64,000 nucleotides of DNA from Anaplasma phagocytophilum str. Webster (GTDB lineage Bacteria; Pseudomonadota; Alphaproteobacteria; Rickettsiales; Anaplasmataceae): positions 744,001 through 808,000 of the forward strand of contig NZ_LANS01000001.1 in the NCBI RefSeq assembly GCF_000964685.1, written 5' to 3'. Each line of letters begins with the position of its first letter. Positions within the stretch are counted from its first letter, which is position 1. This document shows, one piece after another, positions 18,901 through 27,026 of this stretch. The position numbers were made by a program, and so were the translations under genes. The notes beneath the pieces were generated by a model. It saw only the letters and a list, made by a program, of their open reading frames with translations, was not told where the DNA came from and ran no database searches.

Positions 18901-21415
18901 AATCCTGAGTCGTAAAGGAATCCGAAATATAGAGAACGGTAGCCAAATGTTGGGGATTTATTTGGAGAGCCTTCTCGATATTTTCCGTGGGCATAAGCCT
19001 GTTTGGGCTATAAGAGACATTGTGGATTACAATTTGATGGCTTTACTGCGAGGTGAGAGAGAAGTATTGGAAGCGTATGAGGAGGAGTATGCCTCAGCGC
19101 AAGCTATGAGTCCGAGCAGTGCCCACTACATGAAAGTTTTCGAAAAAGAGTTAAGGGAGGTGATAGATAGTGCTCAGTGTGTTTCAAATGGAGGAAGTAC
19201 TTCTGAAAGAGGATGGCAAGAGCTTCGAGATGTTTTAAGTGATCACAACAAGGGAAAATGGTTGCATCTTGGGCAGCTTGTTGAAGTCATGAATAGGAAT
19301 CGGTCTAAGAGTTTTGAAAATGAGAAGTTTCTTAAAACCTACCTGAATGAGATTGCAAATATTATTGAGAAAGGTAAATCAACTAGAGATGCAGATGAGC
19401 TAGTATCAGAATGCACAGAAAGATTTCTAAGAACACTGACGTATCCTGCAGATGTATACAAGGAATATACGGCGGAGTATGCTACAAAAGTCAAAGATGC
19501 AAGTTCGTGGGACGCCATCGCTGCTCTTCAACGAGACTTAGTTAAGATCATTAATGATGCAAGATCCTCGAAGCTTGATAAAAGCGTGAGCAGTGATGAT
19601 AGATTGAGGAGTATGCTTGCAGCTTTAGAGAAACACACTAAGAATGGTTGGGAGAATATCAATGGGCTTGTTGGGTCCATGATAAAGCATGATCATAAGT
19701 ATGAAACTGAGAAAAGGTTCTTAGAGACATATGTTGGAAAGCTTTTAAGCGCTGTTGAAAATAAGGAAAAAGATGTAGAAACTGACGCATGGGGGAAAAG
19801 GTATACGGAAAGGTTTTTACAGGTTCTAGAAGGTCACTACTCAAAGGTGATGCAAGCATACACAGAAGCGTATGATAATAAAACAGCTGGTAAGGCAGGG
19901 GCTGGTGCGCAGAAAGCGCGGGAAGTTGTAAAACGTGAATTAGAGGATTTGCTCAGTGTTGTATCGGGAGAGCAATTCAAAAAGATTTTGGCTGCATTGA
20001 CTCAAAAAACCAAGGGAAAGCACATCAGTGATCTTTTTAAAGTTATGCAACGTGATGGGCTTAAGGATTCTGGGGACAGGAAATTTCTTGAAGGTAACCT
20101 CAAAAGGCTTTTAGGAGCTTTGGACAAAGGAGAAAAACGTCCGAAGTATGGTAAAAGGGATGTGGAAGAATTATTACGGGTTTTACAGAAGAATTATCCA
20201 GAAATCTTAAAAGCATTCGAAAAAGAGCATGCTCCAAAAAGTGGCTCTGATGCGCAAGACACTATCGAATTATTGAGAAGTGAACTGAGTGAGTTACTTG
20301 GAGTTCCCTCTATTGAAGATCTTCTTGAGACTTTACGTGATTTCACTGAGGGAAGATGGTCCAATGCTAATAGGCTTTTCTCATCCATGCTTTCGGAGGC
20401 TGGAAAGTATAATAACGAGAAAGAGTTCCTAAGGTCATATCTTGGCAAGATTGTAGATATCGTTGAGGGAAGAAAGTATGGTATTGCTGCAGGTTATGAT
20501 GTAATAGCGCAGACGGACCAGTTCTCTAACGTGTTGCAGCATCATTATCCGCAAGCGATGCGGATGTATAATGTGTGGTGCAATAGGGGTGCTGGGGGTG
20601 ATTCAAGATCAAGTATGAAAAGCTGTTTTGAAGCTTACGAGCGAGAACTGGGTGAGATCTTCCGTTGGTTATTAACCGAGAGATTCAAAAAGCTACTGGA
20701 CCTATTGATAGCAAAAACCAAGGGGAAGCACTTAGATGTTCTTTTTTCGCTCATGAAGGAGAGCAGGATTAGTGAGCCTGTAGTTGTAGAGTTTTACGTG
20801 AATACGCTAGGCAAGCTTCTCAGAGTTTTGGAAGGAGAACAGTCGGTGCAATATACGGAGCAGGACATAGAAGAATTTATCAAGATGATGCAGAATTCTT
20901 GTTGTAATGCAATATTGCAGGAATACGCAAATAATTATGTTAAGAAACATGGGTCTTTTAAACGCAGTGACTCGCTTTATGGGGGGGCCGACACTACAGA
21001 ATTTTTAGCGCGAGCATTTAGGAGGGTGGCGAATAAGAGGTCATTTGAAGATCTTGTGTCTGATGTGTGTGACTACACGTATGGAGGTGGATGGGCTTAC
21101 TATGTTTTTCAGATTATGGAAAAAGTGAATGTTACGCAGGCTGCGAAAAAAAAAGAAAAAACAAACAATCTTTACTATAGTTGGTTCACGCAGGACTATG
21201 TGACCAGGCTTGTAAATGCCATTGAGGATGATACGGCAGCAAAAGATAAAAGGTATGTTATTGAGCAAGCGGAGCGGTTTCTTACAAAGCTCTCATTACA
21301 CGATGGTTTTTTTAGGCATGGTATAATTGCCGTCCACAAAGATTTGCCAGAATCTAATACTGTCCTTTTTGAGGAACACCTTAAAAAGGTTGTTAAGACA
21401 AAGCCGGGAGTGTAA
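15992..21415 (+). CDS. Giant secreted protein: Cys-rich, Gly-rich domain, seven repeats
   Basis: 1807 residues, family not recognised. An N-terminal hydrophobic segment (LLKSLLLFFCVILMNVP) looks like a signal peptide. Residues about 40-600 are rich in cysteine. Residues about 605-790 form a glycine-rich domain (MWGAGAAGS, IKVGKGG, FPGTGGC, GRVKITCEKW) shared with the protein at 45305-48685. Residues about 900-1800 are helical and contain seven degenerate repeats of about 125 residues, with anchors near 964, 1090, 1220, 1343, 1456, 1580 and 1700 (pattern like TKGKHxxxLFxLM, then FLxxYLxKLL). No other transmembrane segment is evident. Likely exported and surface or host-facing (inference). p44 fragments lie on both sides. 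Confidence 0.82.
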   Translation: MYVRNTSKHLSSIPRVKLLKSLLLFFCVILMNVPNRVTGAISAGLTIDGRFEKLDNKNGDSGGMFEVPRIEAGMGSNRMRFWYSLERWEYQSQDIGTAVAYVKRDSDGQLKLCACGRYTQIIPVEMQNEAARMRLEKYNEITNYADLSFDKKIEKECLYDPGVLEFQVYHGCVPIDSSTPAVPGFCNVFARDVYMKALPMEFGKQSYFLPGLRVLRVKDPSSGQTDQKISVYIGNYDGATGSVTGINKYVKCEKNYLSKDPQSCAVSVSNASDSGYSVTQSGDGVCLSYNSQGRRSVECVPSPELPDPAVSNSDQGLGLRIRFSDCYDKKDNKPTKYCDFTMMPGERDKEFGFSVVKPKLDKDKYAFEEKKKCLDRDGNVLSDIHSGDCAHVQKFYIEDPSSNVTCFTRPDNATKKFYVKRGDRYHWISELEKVLVASSFQPKQKKYAQCPDSQSIDLSKLSQAEIDKMEKVGRGTYVMSSKVNDFRGVQVLCRDNISYKYDNYRAFPRKDFCSADSSAGVFAGHCKTRYKSLDNFQPIFLKDSDSVPPEYVIPLNPIFQGMCVSNFPSHEYVYGEQEGDIVKKGDGYVEYVLEIGEKNATCDFLKIEMWGAGAAGSLSSGAAGKQGEYVMGLLKPDLKNVQYLSIKVGKGGIASAAHDDAKKSLGSNTLVSLCDDFNAMTCTMELGARGGGQSEKIATKGTSTLMHYRVSEGLTEAIGQSKVYTPYHGPYQSSGVLDADEAGCIRDPNDKSNNTQVVAPSSFPGTGGCARSDINVVQDGAHGRVKITCEKWSGSVGNIKKWRANLVCDQKTLNALKALSQEADSVDVSDATKKFFQEISTEQFCNYIADSPLFSNTVRRLANMEHFSTWYIIEAQARIIYALFHLEEALNREKKVLKYEGIKPSNIADSQKRDYKKDNILERKEIFLSSFRELLFKSKVSVVDQRYEQLWKDLSIEAKKQGKQLHGIFEILSRKGIRNIENGSQMLGIYLESLLDIFRGHKPVWAIRDIVDYNLMALLRGEREVLEAYEEEYASAQAMSPSSAHYMKVFEKELREVIDSAQCVSNGGSTSERGWQELRDVLSDHNKGKWLHLGQLVEVMNRNRSKSFENEKFLKTYLNEIANIIEKGKSTRDADELVSECTERFLRTLTYPADVYKEYTAEYATKVKDASSWDAIAALQRDLVKIINDARSSKLDKSVSSDDRLRSMLAALEKHTKNGWENINGLVGSMIKHDHKYETEKRFLETYVGKLLSAVENKEKDVETDAWGKRYTERFLQVLEGHYSKVMQAYTEAYDNKTAGKAGAGAQKAREVVKRELEDLLSVVSGEQFKKILAALTQKTKGKHISDLFKVMQRDGLKDSGDRKFLEGNLKRLLGALDKGEKRPKYGKRDVEELLRVLQKNYPEILKAFEKEHAPKSGSDAQDTIELLRSELSELLGVPSIEDLLETLRDFTEGRWSNANRLFSSMLSEAGKYNNEKEFLRSYLGKIVDIVEGRKYGIAAGYDVIAQTDQFSNVLQHHYPQAMRMYNVWCNRGAGGDSRSSMKSCFEAYERELGEIFRWLLTERFKKLLDLLIAKTKGKHLDVLFSLMKESRISEPVVVEFYVNTLGKLLRVLEGEQSVQYTEQDIEEFIKMMQNSCCNAILQEYANNYVKKHGSFKRSDSLYGGADTTEFLARAFRRVANKRSFEDLVSDVCDYTYGGGWAYYVFQIMEKVNVTQAAKKKEKTNNLYYSWFTQDYVTRLVNAIEDDTAAKDKRYVIEQAERFLTKLSLHDGFFRHGIIAVHKDLPESNTVLFEEHLKKVVKTKPGV
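18650..21390 (+). repeat. Seven degenerate protein repeats of about 125 aa
   Basis: Repeats inside the giant ORF, recognised at protein level. Each has an acidic/basic helix with RELxxLL, then a KG(K/R)W or KGKH anchor followed by LFxxM, then a FLxxYLxKLLxxxEG helix, then a YPxxxxAYxxEYA helix. Anchor spacing is 126, 130, 123, 113, 124 and 120 residues. DNA identity between units is low, so the array is old. Confidence 0.75.
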
Positions 21416-21757
21416 TGAAAATATTGAATATGATCATTATTGCATTTATGCGCCCACTTATTAGGTATTAGGTGATCTCGCGTATTATTATCGGTGTTTA
21501 CCACAAGTTTTATTATTGGGTATCAGGCTTTATATTCAGGTTCTATCATCGCAGCTATTCATGGCATTATTATAGATAAATTTGGAATTTTGGAGATTGG
21601 TTATAGGGATCTATTATTGGATTTCTAAGGTAAGAACATAGGGTGCATTGCTTTGAGAACGAAGCGTACATGCGATCAGGAATTCATCTAAACCAATGCT
21701 GCAATAGTTTTTAGCTATTTACCTCAAGATATATTGCATTGCGACAGTATTATTAGA
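21416..21757. other. Intergenic region with a dispersed degenerate repeat
   Basis: No gene seen. The stretch around 21540-21630 (core gataaatttggaatttt, then ggttat) resembles 13620-13700, suggesting remnants of one old duplicated sequence near p44 loci. Confidence 0.4.
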
Positions 21758-22583
21758 AAAAGATGAAGCAGATACAGTATATCTACTAGCTAAGGAGTTA
21801 GCTTATGATGTTGTTACTGGACAGACTGATAACCTTGCCGCTGCTCTTGCTAAGACCTCTGGGAAGGACTTTGTCCAGTTTGCTAAGGCGGTTGGGGTTT
21901 CCCACCCTACCATTGATGGGAAGGTTTGTAGGACGAAGAATGGACATAGTACACCAACGACGTTAACTGCCTACGGTAAGTACGCTGTAGAGTCAGACGT
22001 AAAGACAGGAAACAACAATAATGTTGCACTATGCGGTGGTGCGGGGTCAACGGATGGAACTGGGAGTAGCTCACCGCAGGTTTTACGCGACTTCATTAAT
22101 GCCACAATGTTGGGAGATGGAAGTAAAAACTGGCCTACGTCGACCTTAAAGGCGGGTGGCTCAAATGGACCAACGCCTGTACATAACGACAACGCCAAAG
22201 CCGTAGCCAAAGACCTAGTACAGGAGCTCACCCCCGAAGAAAAAACCATAGTAGCAGGGTTACTAGCCAAAACTATTGAAGGGGGTGAGGTTGTTGAAAT
22301 AAGGGCGGTTTCTTCTACTTCTGTGATGGTTAATGCTTGTTATGATCTTCTTAGTGAAGGGTTAGGTGTTGTTCCTTATGCTTGTGTTGGTCTTGGGGGT
22401 AACTTCGTGGGCGTTGTTGATGGGCACATCACTCCTAAGCTTGCTTATAGATTAAAGGCTGGCTTGAGTTATCAGCTTTCTCCTGAAATCTCTGCTTTTG
22501 CGGGTGGTTTCTATCACCGTGTTGTTGGAGATGGCGTTTATGATGATCTGTCAACGGCTGCTATTTGCCACAATAGTGTGTAG
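21758..22583 (+). pseudogene. p44: p44/msp2 donor copy with long 3' conserved half
   Basis: Begins at the conserved 5' flank ([14 protein letters not shown]) without a start codon or N-domain. It runs through a hypervariable region (GKVCRTKNG, ALCGGAGS, NWPTSTLK) and continues through most of the conserved C-domain (YACVGLGGNFVGVVDGH, LSYQLSPEISAFAGG). After DGVYDDL the sequence leaves the family (STAAICHNSV, stop), so the final beta-strand is missing. The piece looks like a reserve donor cassette. Confidence 0.85.
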
Positions 22584-23631
22584 CTCCGTCAACATGTTTG
22601 TGCATACCCTAGTATTAAATCTCTGTCTTCAACCTCCAACATGGTCAACTTTAGGTACAACGGTTGTTTTCGAAGGTATAGGAATGGTGCACTTTAAAAT
22701 CTAAAATATATCACAGTGATGCCAGGAGAAGCAGCGCGAAATATAATACGAAAAACAGCTTTGCCTTTTACTCTGATGATTTAACGGAAGGTAATATGGT
22801 GACGTAAGGTATTTGTTGCCATTGTTTTAATTTTGCCCACTTTTAGAGTTGGCAATGATGGTGCATAAGAGCTGACGTGTCGTACGTTGAATATTAGACG
22901 CTTAGTGCTTTGATCGCTGATTTATGTAGATTAAGGAAATGTTTATGTATGTTCAAGCAGAGAAACGTAAGAAGAAACTTATACTATGTTAGCGCTGCTA
23001 TGAACGTGTAAAATAAGGCGTAGGTGTTGTGGGCTCGTAAGCTACCTAAGCTTCGAAGGCTAGGTTGTTTTTTTTACTATGCTTTTTTTGTTGTGATATT
23101 ATTGCTTTAAGCAGTTTGAAGATTCCTGATTACACAAGTCGTATTAGATGTATTAAGAGGTGGGCATTTTATGTGAAATTTTTCTCTTTTTCGGAGACGC
23201 TCATGTGGGTCTGGGAAAAGTGTGTAGTGTGCACCAGAGTCAGCGTATCAATTCCTAAAGTATAAATTTTAGGGACGTTTTTTGGTTGTGTGTTTATGTA
23301 GCACGAAAAGTCTGACGCATAAATGGCAAGGAAGAAATATAACCTACTATAGCTAAGACTATAGTAATAATTTGCTTGTGTACTATAATACATAGTAGGG
23401 ATTTTGCGGTGTTGTCTTAGGTGACATTTGTTGTAGGTGATAGTATATTTGTTGACTTCCCGAGATTGTTTTTTTAGGATAGCATGTGTGGTGTTCTACT
23501 CTGGGTTGTGTATAAAACCTTGAAGCGGGTGGGCGCGCAAACCCTGTTTCGATGTTTATTCGGTCGCTGTGTGTGGCCTAGTTGAGCTGGGGCTGCTGTG
23601 ATGTCGGTGTGTAGATGAGGGGGTTGTAAAG
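22584..23631. other. 1.05-kb region without supported gene
   Basis: No recognisable coding sequence. Near 22630-22680 the sequence (caacatggtcaactttaggt) resembles the tail that follows other p44 fragments. A long imperfect dyad (cctactat near 23343, atagtagg near 23390) lies about 240 bp before the next gene and could be regulatory. Confidence 0.4.
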
Positions 23632-24408
23632 GTGTCTGGGCAAGGAGATTTGGAAAATATAGAGTACGGTGGGGCCGGCATAAAGGGTTTGGGTAAGGCA
23701 AGGTTGTACATCAAGCTTGCTGTATTGTCTTTTATGCTTGCAGCGGCAGTTTACGGATACTGCGCCGCATACGTATTTGCATCAGGAGTATCATTGCTTA
23801 CACCCCAAGCGGTAGTGATTCTGTTTTTTGTTTCGTTAGCAGCGGTTCTTTTTTCTTTGGTCTGCGCAATAGTTTGTGCGGCAAAATTGCGTACTGTAGG
23901 TAAGCATGATCTTCCACTAATTCTGCCTGAGGGTAGCTTTGATCATGGTAATTTGTTAGCTAGGGATGATAAATACGTTTGGAGTAGTAGAGTAAAAGCT
24001 GAGATTAGTGCTGCGTATCTTGGTAATAGAAGGCTGACTTCGTTTAATAAGGTGTCGGCGGCTATGGTTGCGTTACAGTGTATCTCGTTGTGCACCGCAG
24101 CGGCTACGTTCGGGGTGCTATCTGCCTTAAGTACTGACAGTTTAGTAGTCGTATCGTCGGACAGCCTGGTAGGGACAATATGCTTGTTTGCATTGACCGT
24201 TTTTATTGCTACTCTTGTGATAAATTCTGTTCGTCATGGGTTGCTGGGCGAAGAGTCTCGTATCTTTGTGATGAATGAAGGTCCGAGGCGTGTTTCTGAT
24301 CGCGATGTTCAGGTTGTGGCTCAGCGTTTGAATGTTGAACCTTCTGATATTGTGCATGTTAATGTGCATAGGGTAGTGAGCCATAGTGAGAGTGTTAACT
24401 GGAGATAG
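23632..24408 (+). CDS. Hypothetical four-helix membrane protein
   Basis: 258 residues from a GTG, not recognised. Hydrophobic segments lie near residues 26-48, 57-82, 134-160 and 171-193, with a polar loop after the second and a hydrophilic tail ending in VVSHSESVNWR. Topology and size resemble the protein at 12025-12909, suggesting a diverged Anaplasma-specific membrane family. It is convergent with ctaG (22-bp gap). Function unknown. Confidence 0.65.
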   Translation: MSGQGDLENIEYGGAGIKGLGKARLYIKLAVLSFMLAAAVYGYCAAYVFASGVSLLTPQAVVILFFVSLAAVLFSLVCAIVCAAKLRTVGKHDLPLILPEGSFDHGNLLARDDKYVWSSRVKAEISAAYLGNRRLTSFNKVSAAMVALQCISLCTAAATFGVLSALSTDSLVVVSSDSLVGTICLFALTVFIATLVINSVRHGLLGEESRIFVMNEGPRRVSDRDVQVVAQRLNVEPSDIVHVNVHRVVSHSESVNWR

Positions 24409-24429
24409 TGTGTTTAGGGGCAATGTCTA

Positions 24430-24990
24430 TTAGTTTTTTATAGCTGATTCTGCCTCTGATGAGTCAAAGAAGATGTAGGATAATGTTATCTCTCTTATGT
24501 GCGCGGTGGAAACGTCGTTCTCTATCTCAGGGTCGATGAAAAACGATACGGGCATTACAATGGATGTGTGCGGCTCGAAGGTTTGTTGTGTGAAACAGAA
24601 GCAGGCTATCTTATTAAAGTATTTGCCAGCTTGAACTGGAGAAACATTGTACACAGCCATTCCGGTTATAGGTTTTTCGGTAGTGTTTTGAGCTCTGTAG
24701 AAGATGAGCTTTTGTGTACCTGGTCGAACGGTTACGTAGCTCTGCTCTGGAGAAAATAGTATCGGTATATTGTTTGTTGTTGCGCTGAATCTGACCTTTA
24801 TCTCATGCTTGCCCAGTGATTTGTTAATGGGAGCAGTGGATTGCTTTGTGGTTCCGCCATACCCGGTTACTTTGCAAAATATTCTGTAAAGTGGCACTGA
24901 TGCAAAGGACAAGCAGAGCATTGAGAGGACTAGTGCTATGAGTAAGTATTGCAGGCTCGAGTTTTTGTTCATATTAGCCATGACTAGCAC
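24430..24990 (-). CDS. ctaG: Cytochrome c oxidase assembly protein CtaG/Cox11
   Basis: Copper chaperone that delivers Cu(B) to subunit I of aa3-type cytochrome oxidase, membrane-anchored with a periplasmic domain. There is one N-terminal helix (YLLIALVLSMLCLSFASVP) followed by LYRIFCKVTGYGGTT, a strong family signature. The copper motif CFCF (IACFCFTQQTFEP) is near residue 127, and MPVSFFIDPE follows. Length (about 180) is normal. Several ATGs lie within the first 9 codons, so the start could be a few codons later. It follows rnc by 32 bp, likely in the same operon. Confidence 0.93.
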   Translation of the reverse strand: MLVMANMNKNSSLQYLLIALVLSMLCLSFASVPLYRIFCKVTGYGGTTKQSTAPINKSLGKHEIKVRFSATTNNIPILFSPEQSYVTVRPGTQKLIFYRAQNTTEKPITGMAVYNVSPVQAGKYFNKIACFCFTQQTFEPHTSIVMPVSFFIDPEIENDVSTAHIREITLSYIFFDSSEAESAIKN

Positions 24991-25022
24991 CTGGTGAATT
25001 TGGGTACTTGGTACATAGAGTA

Positions 25023-25733
25023 CTATGGATCGTTTTGTTTTGTAACCTTTTCCAACATAAGTTTAGCGGCAGCGATTTCAGCGTACTTTTTTTTACAGCC
25101 TGTAGCATGTACACGCTGGCCATTAACGGTTACTTCAACAGTAAATACAGGCGCATGTTCAAGGCCAGATTTGTTTATTAGCCTATATGATGGTATTGCA
25201 AAATTATGTCCTTGTGCCCATTCTTGCAAGGCAGTCTTAGCATCCTGAAGCGGTGTATCGGCAAGGTTTGTAGCCAAGGGCTTCCAATGCTGCAATATGA
25301 AGTGACGTACTGATTCTAAACCACCATCAACGTAGATTGCTCCTATAAGAGCTTCTAACGCATTTTCTAAATTGCTATTGTTCGATATTCCTCCAGAAGT
25401 CAATTCCCCTTTAGACATCAAAAGAATGTTTCCTAAATTCAGGGATTGCGCAATTTCCACGACTTTGCTTCCACGTACTAGAGCGATGCGTTTTTTCGTC
25501 AGTAAGCCTTCGCTATCATCCGGAAAAAGTGTGTATAACATTTCAGAAACTACTAAACCCAGTACTGCATCGCCTAAGAACTCAAGGCGTTCATAACTAG
25601 CGTACCTCTCAGCAGCAATGCTTGGGTGTGTCACAGCTGTTTTTAAGAGTTCATGGTCCTGAAATCTGTAACCAGAAATCTTAAACACCTTCTCGGTCAG
25701 AGCAAGAATACTGTCTTCAGAATAAGGTTCCAC
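25023..25733 (-). CDS. rnc: Ribonuclease III
   Basis: Double-strand RNA endonuclease for rRNA processing. The signature YERLEFLGDAVLGLVVSEML (about residues 47-66) contains the catalytic acidic residues. The second catalytic region is ENALEALIGAIYVDGG (about 121-136). A C-terminal double-stranded RNA-binding domain occupies about 160-230 (DAKTALQEWAQ, GCKKKYAEIAAAKLML). 236 residues, normal length. ctaG follows on the same strand. Confidence 0.95.
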   Translation of the reverse strand: MEPYSEDSILALTEKVFKISGYRFQDHELLKTAVTHPSIAAERYASYERLEFLGDAVLGLVVSEMLYTLFPDDSEGLLTKKRIALVRGSKVVEIAQSLNLGNILLMSKGELTSGGISNNSNLENALEALIGAIYVDGGLESVRHFILQHWKPLATNLADTPLQDAKTALQEWAQGHNFAIPSYRLINKSGLEHAPVFTVEVTVNGQRVHATGCKKKYAEIAAAKLMLEKVTKQNDP

Positions 25734-27026
25734 TTCTATTTCCTAAACTTACATAACACCATATACAACGCAAGTAGCAAGGGCTGTACATACGTAATTA
25801 CTATCAGTCAAAGCAGCACATTGCAAACGCAAACCACTAAGTTAACATAGTCTCCGCACCATTTACGGTACGTACAGAATACATGAGCTATATAACACAG
25901 TTTATCTTCCTAGATGTTGTGCGCATACCTTCCGACGTAGAACATATCCCCATGAATCCTTCCGAGAATGACAAATATCAGTGTTGTCAATCTTCTCCAG
26001 TAAAATCTGCTGCCACTTAAAAGGCTTGCCACAAACTACTAAGCTACTTCAATGCGTAGGCTATAGTAAAGCATAGATCTTTCATTTGGCACTCAAAATG
26101 TGACTTTTAGGTTGTAGTAGCAGAAAACCTACGACGTTACGTTGAGGTATGTATTTATTATATCTTTCCACAGGGAACTACTCTAAATCCATTTCTCAAG
26201 GATTGCAATGCAGTACTCCATGTGCGATCTCATCTCAGCTACTACCGCAGGTAATATTCCTAAATATATTGCCAAAAAGCAGGAACACAGAAGCGAGGTG
26301 TTGCTCTTCCTCTCTTAGCTATACTCTTGGGCAAGAAACGGCGTAAACAAGTGATTCAAGCCTTATAGAGTACCACAATAAGTACTATCTCTAATAGTTT
26401 CAATTCTCGAAAATTATATGCATATACCAATCCTCAGCATCTAGATTCCACGAGATAAGCATTTTACATACGACCTTCAGATAAATTTCCAGTTTCGTAT
26501 TTTCCTCAATGTATTACTATGTTCAAATTCCGACCAGTTATAGTCTTTGGCAGAGACCAATCCACTTCTCCGTACACACAATTTCCAATTGGCCTCGATG
26601 CATTATTGTGTTCAAACTTCTCAATTAGCTGTATTTCTGTGAAACATTAATATATTTCTCCGTGCAGCACAATTTGTAGTTAAACCCATCTCACAGCAAT
26701 ACTCTTGTCGCATATGCAGTATAAGGTTTCGGGCCGTTCTGGTGGACATAAAGAAAAGGGGCAGGTTGTATACTACAGACGTATGATCCAGCGAGTGCGG
26801 TTATAAAATCATTGCTGTCCAGTAATCGAGATGATTTTTTAAAAACAAGAAAAGTAGCTGAAATGCCCCCGTACATGAGGTTAGCATCAGTTATAATCTT
26901 AGTGAAATAAGAAGTAAATGTGACTTGCGGTGGCTATGAGATTGTCACAAGCATGCCGGAAAAATAACAATACCACATGCCCCCGGAAAATAACCCGAGG
27001 GCATGCTAGCTGTAATACAAAAGCCT
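25734..27026. other. 1.3-kb decayed region with weak tandem repeats
   Basis: No supported gene. Around 26480-26680 three degenerate units of about 90-100 bp can be aligned (cores ctccgtacacacaatttcc, ctcaatgtattactatgttc and ctcgatgcattattgtgttc). Short ORFs here have no recognisable product. The htrA terminator lies at the right edge. Confidence 0.4.
26976..27005 (-). terminator. Probable terminator of the hflK-hflC-htrA operon
   Basis: GC-rich hairpin with arms CATGCCCCCGG (26976-26986) and CCCGAGGGCATG (26994-27005). It sits about 20 bp beyond the htrA stop and is followed on the minus strand by a T-rich stretch (tattgttattttt). Confidence 0.65.
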
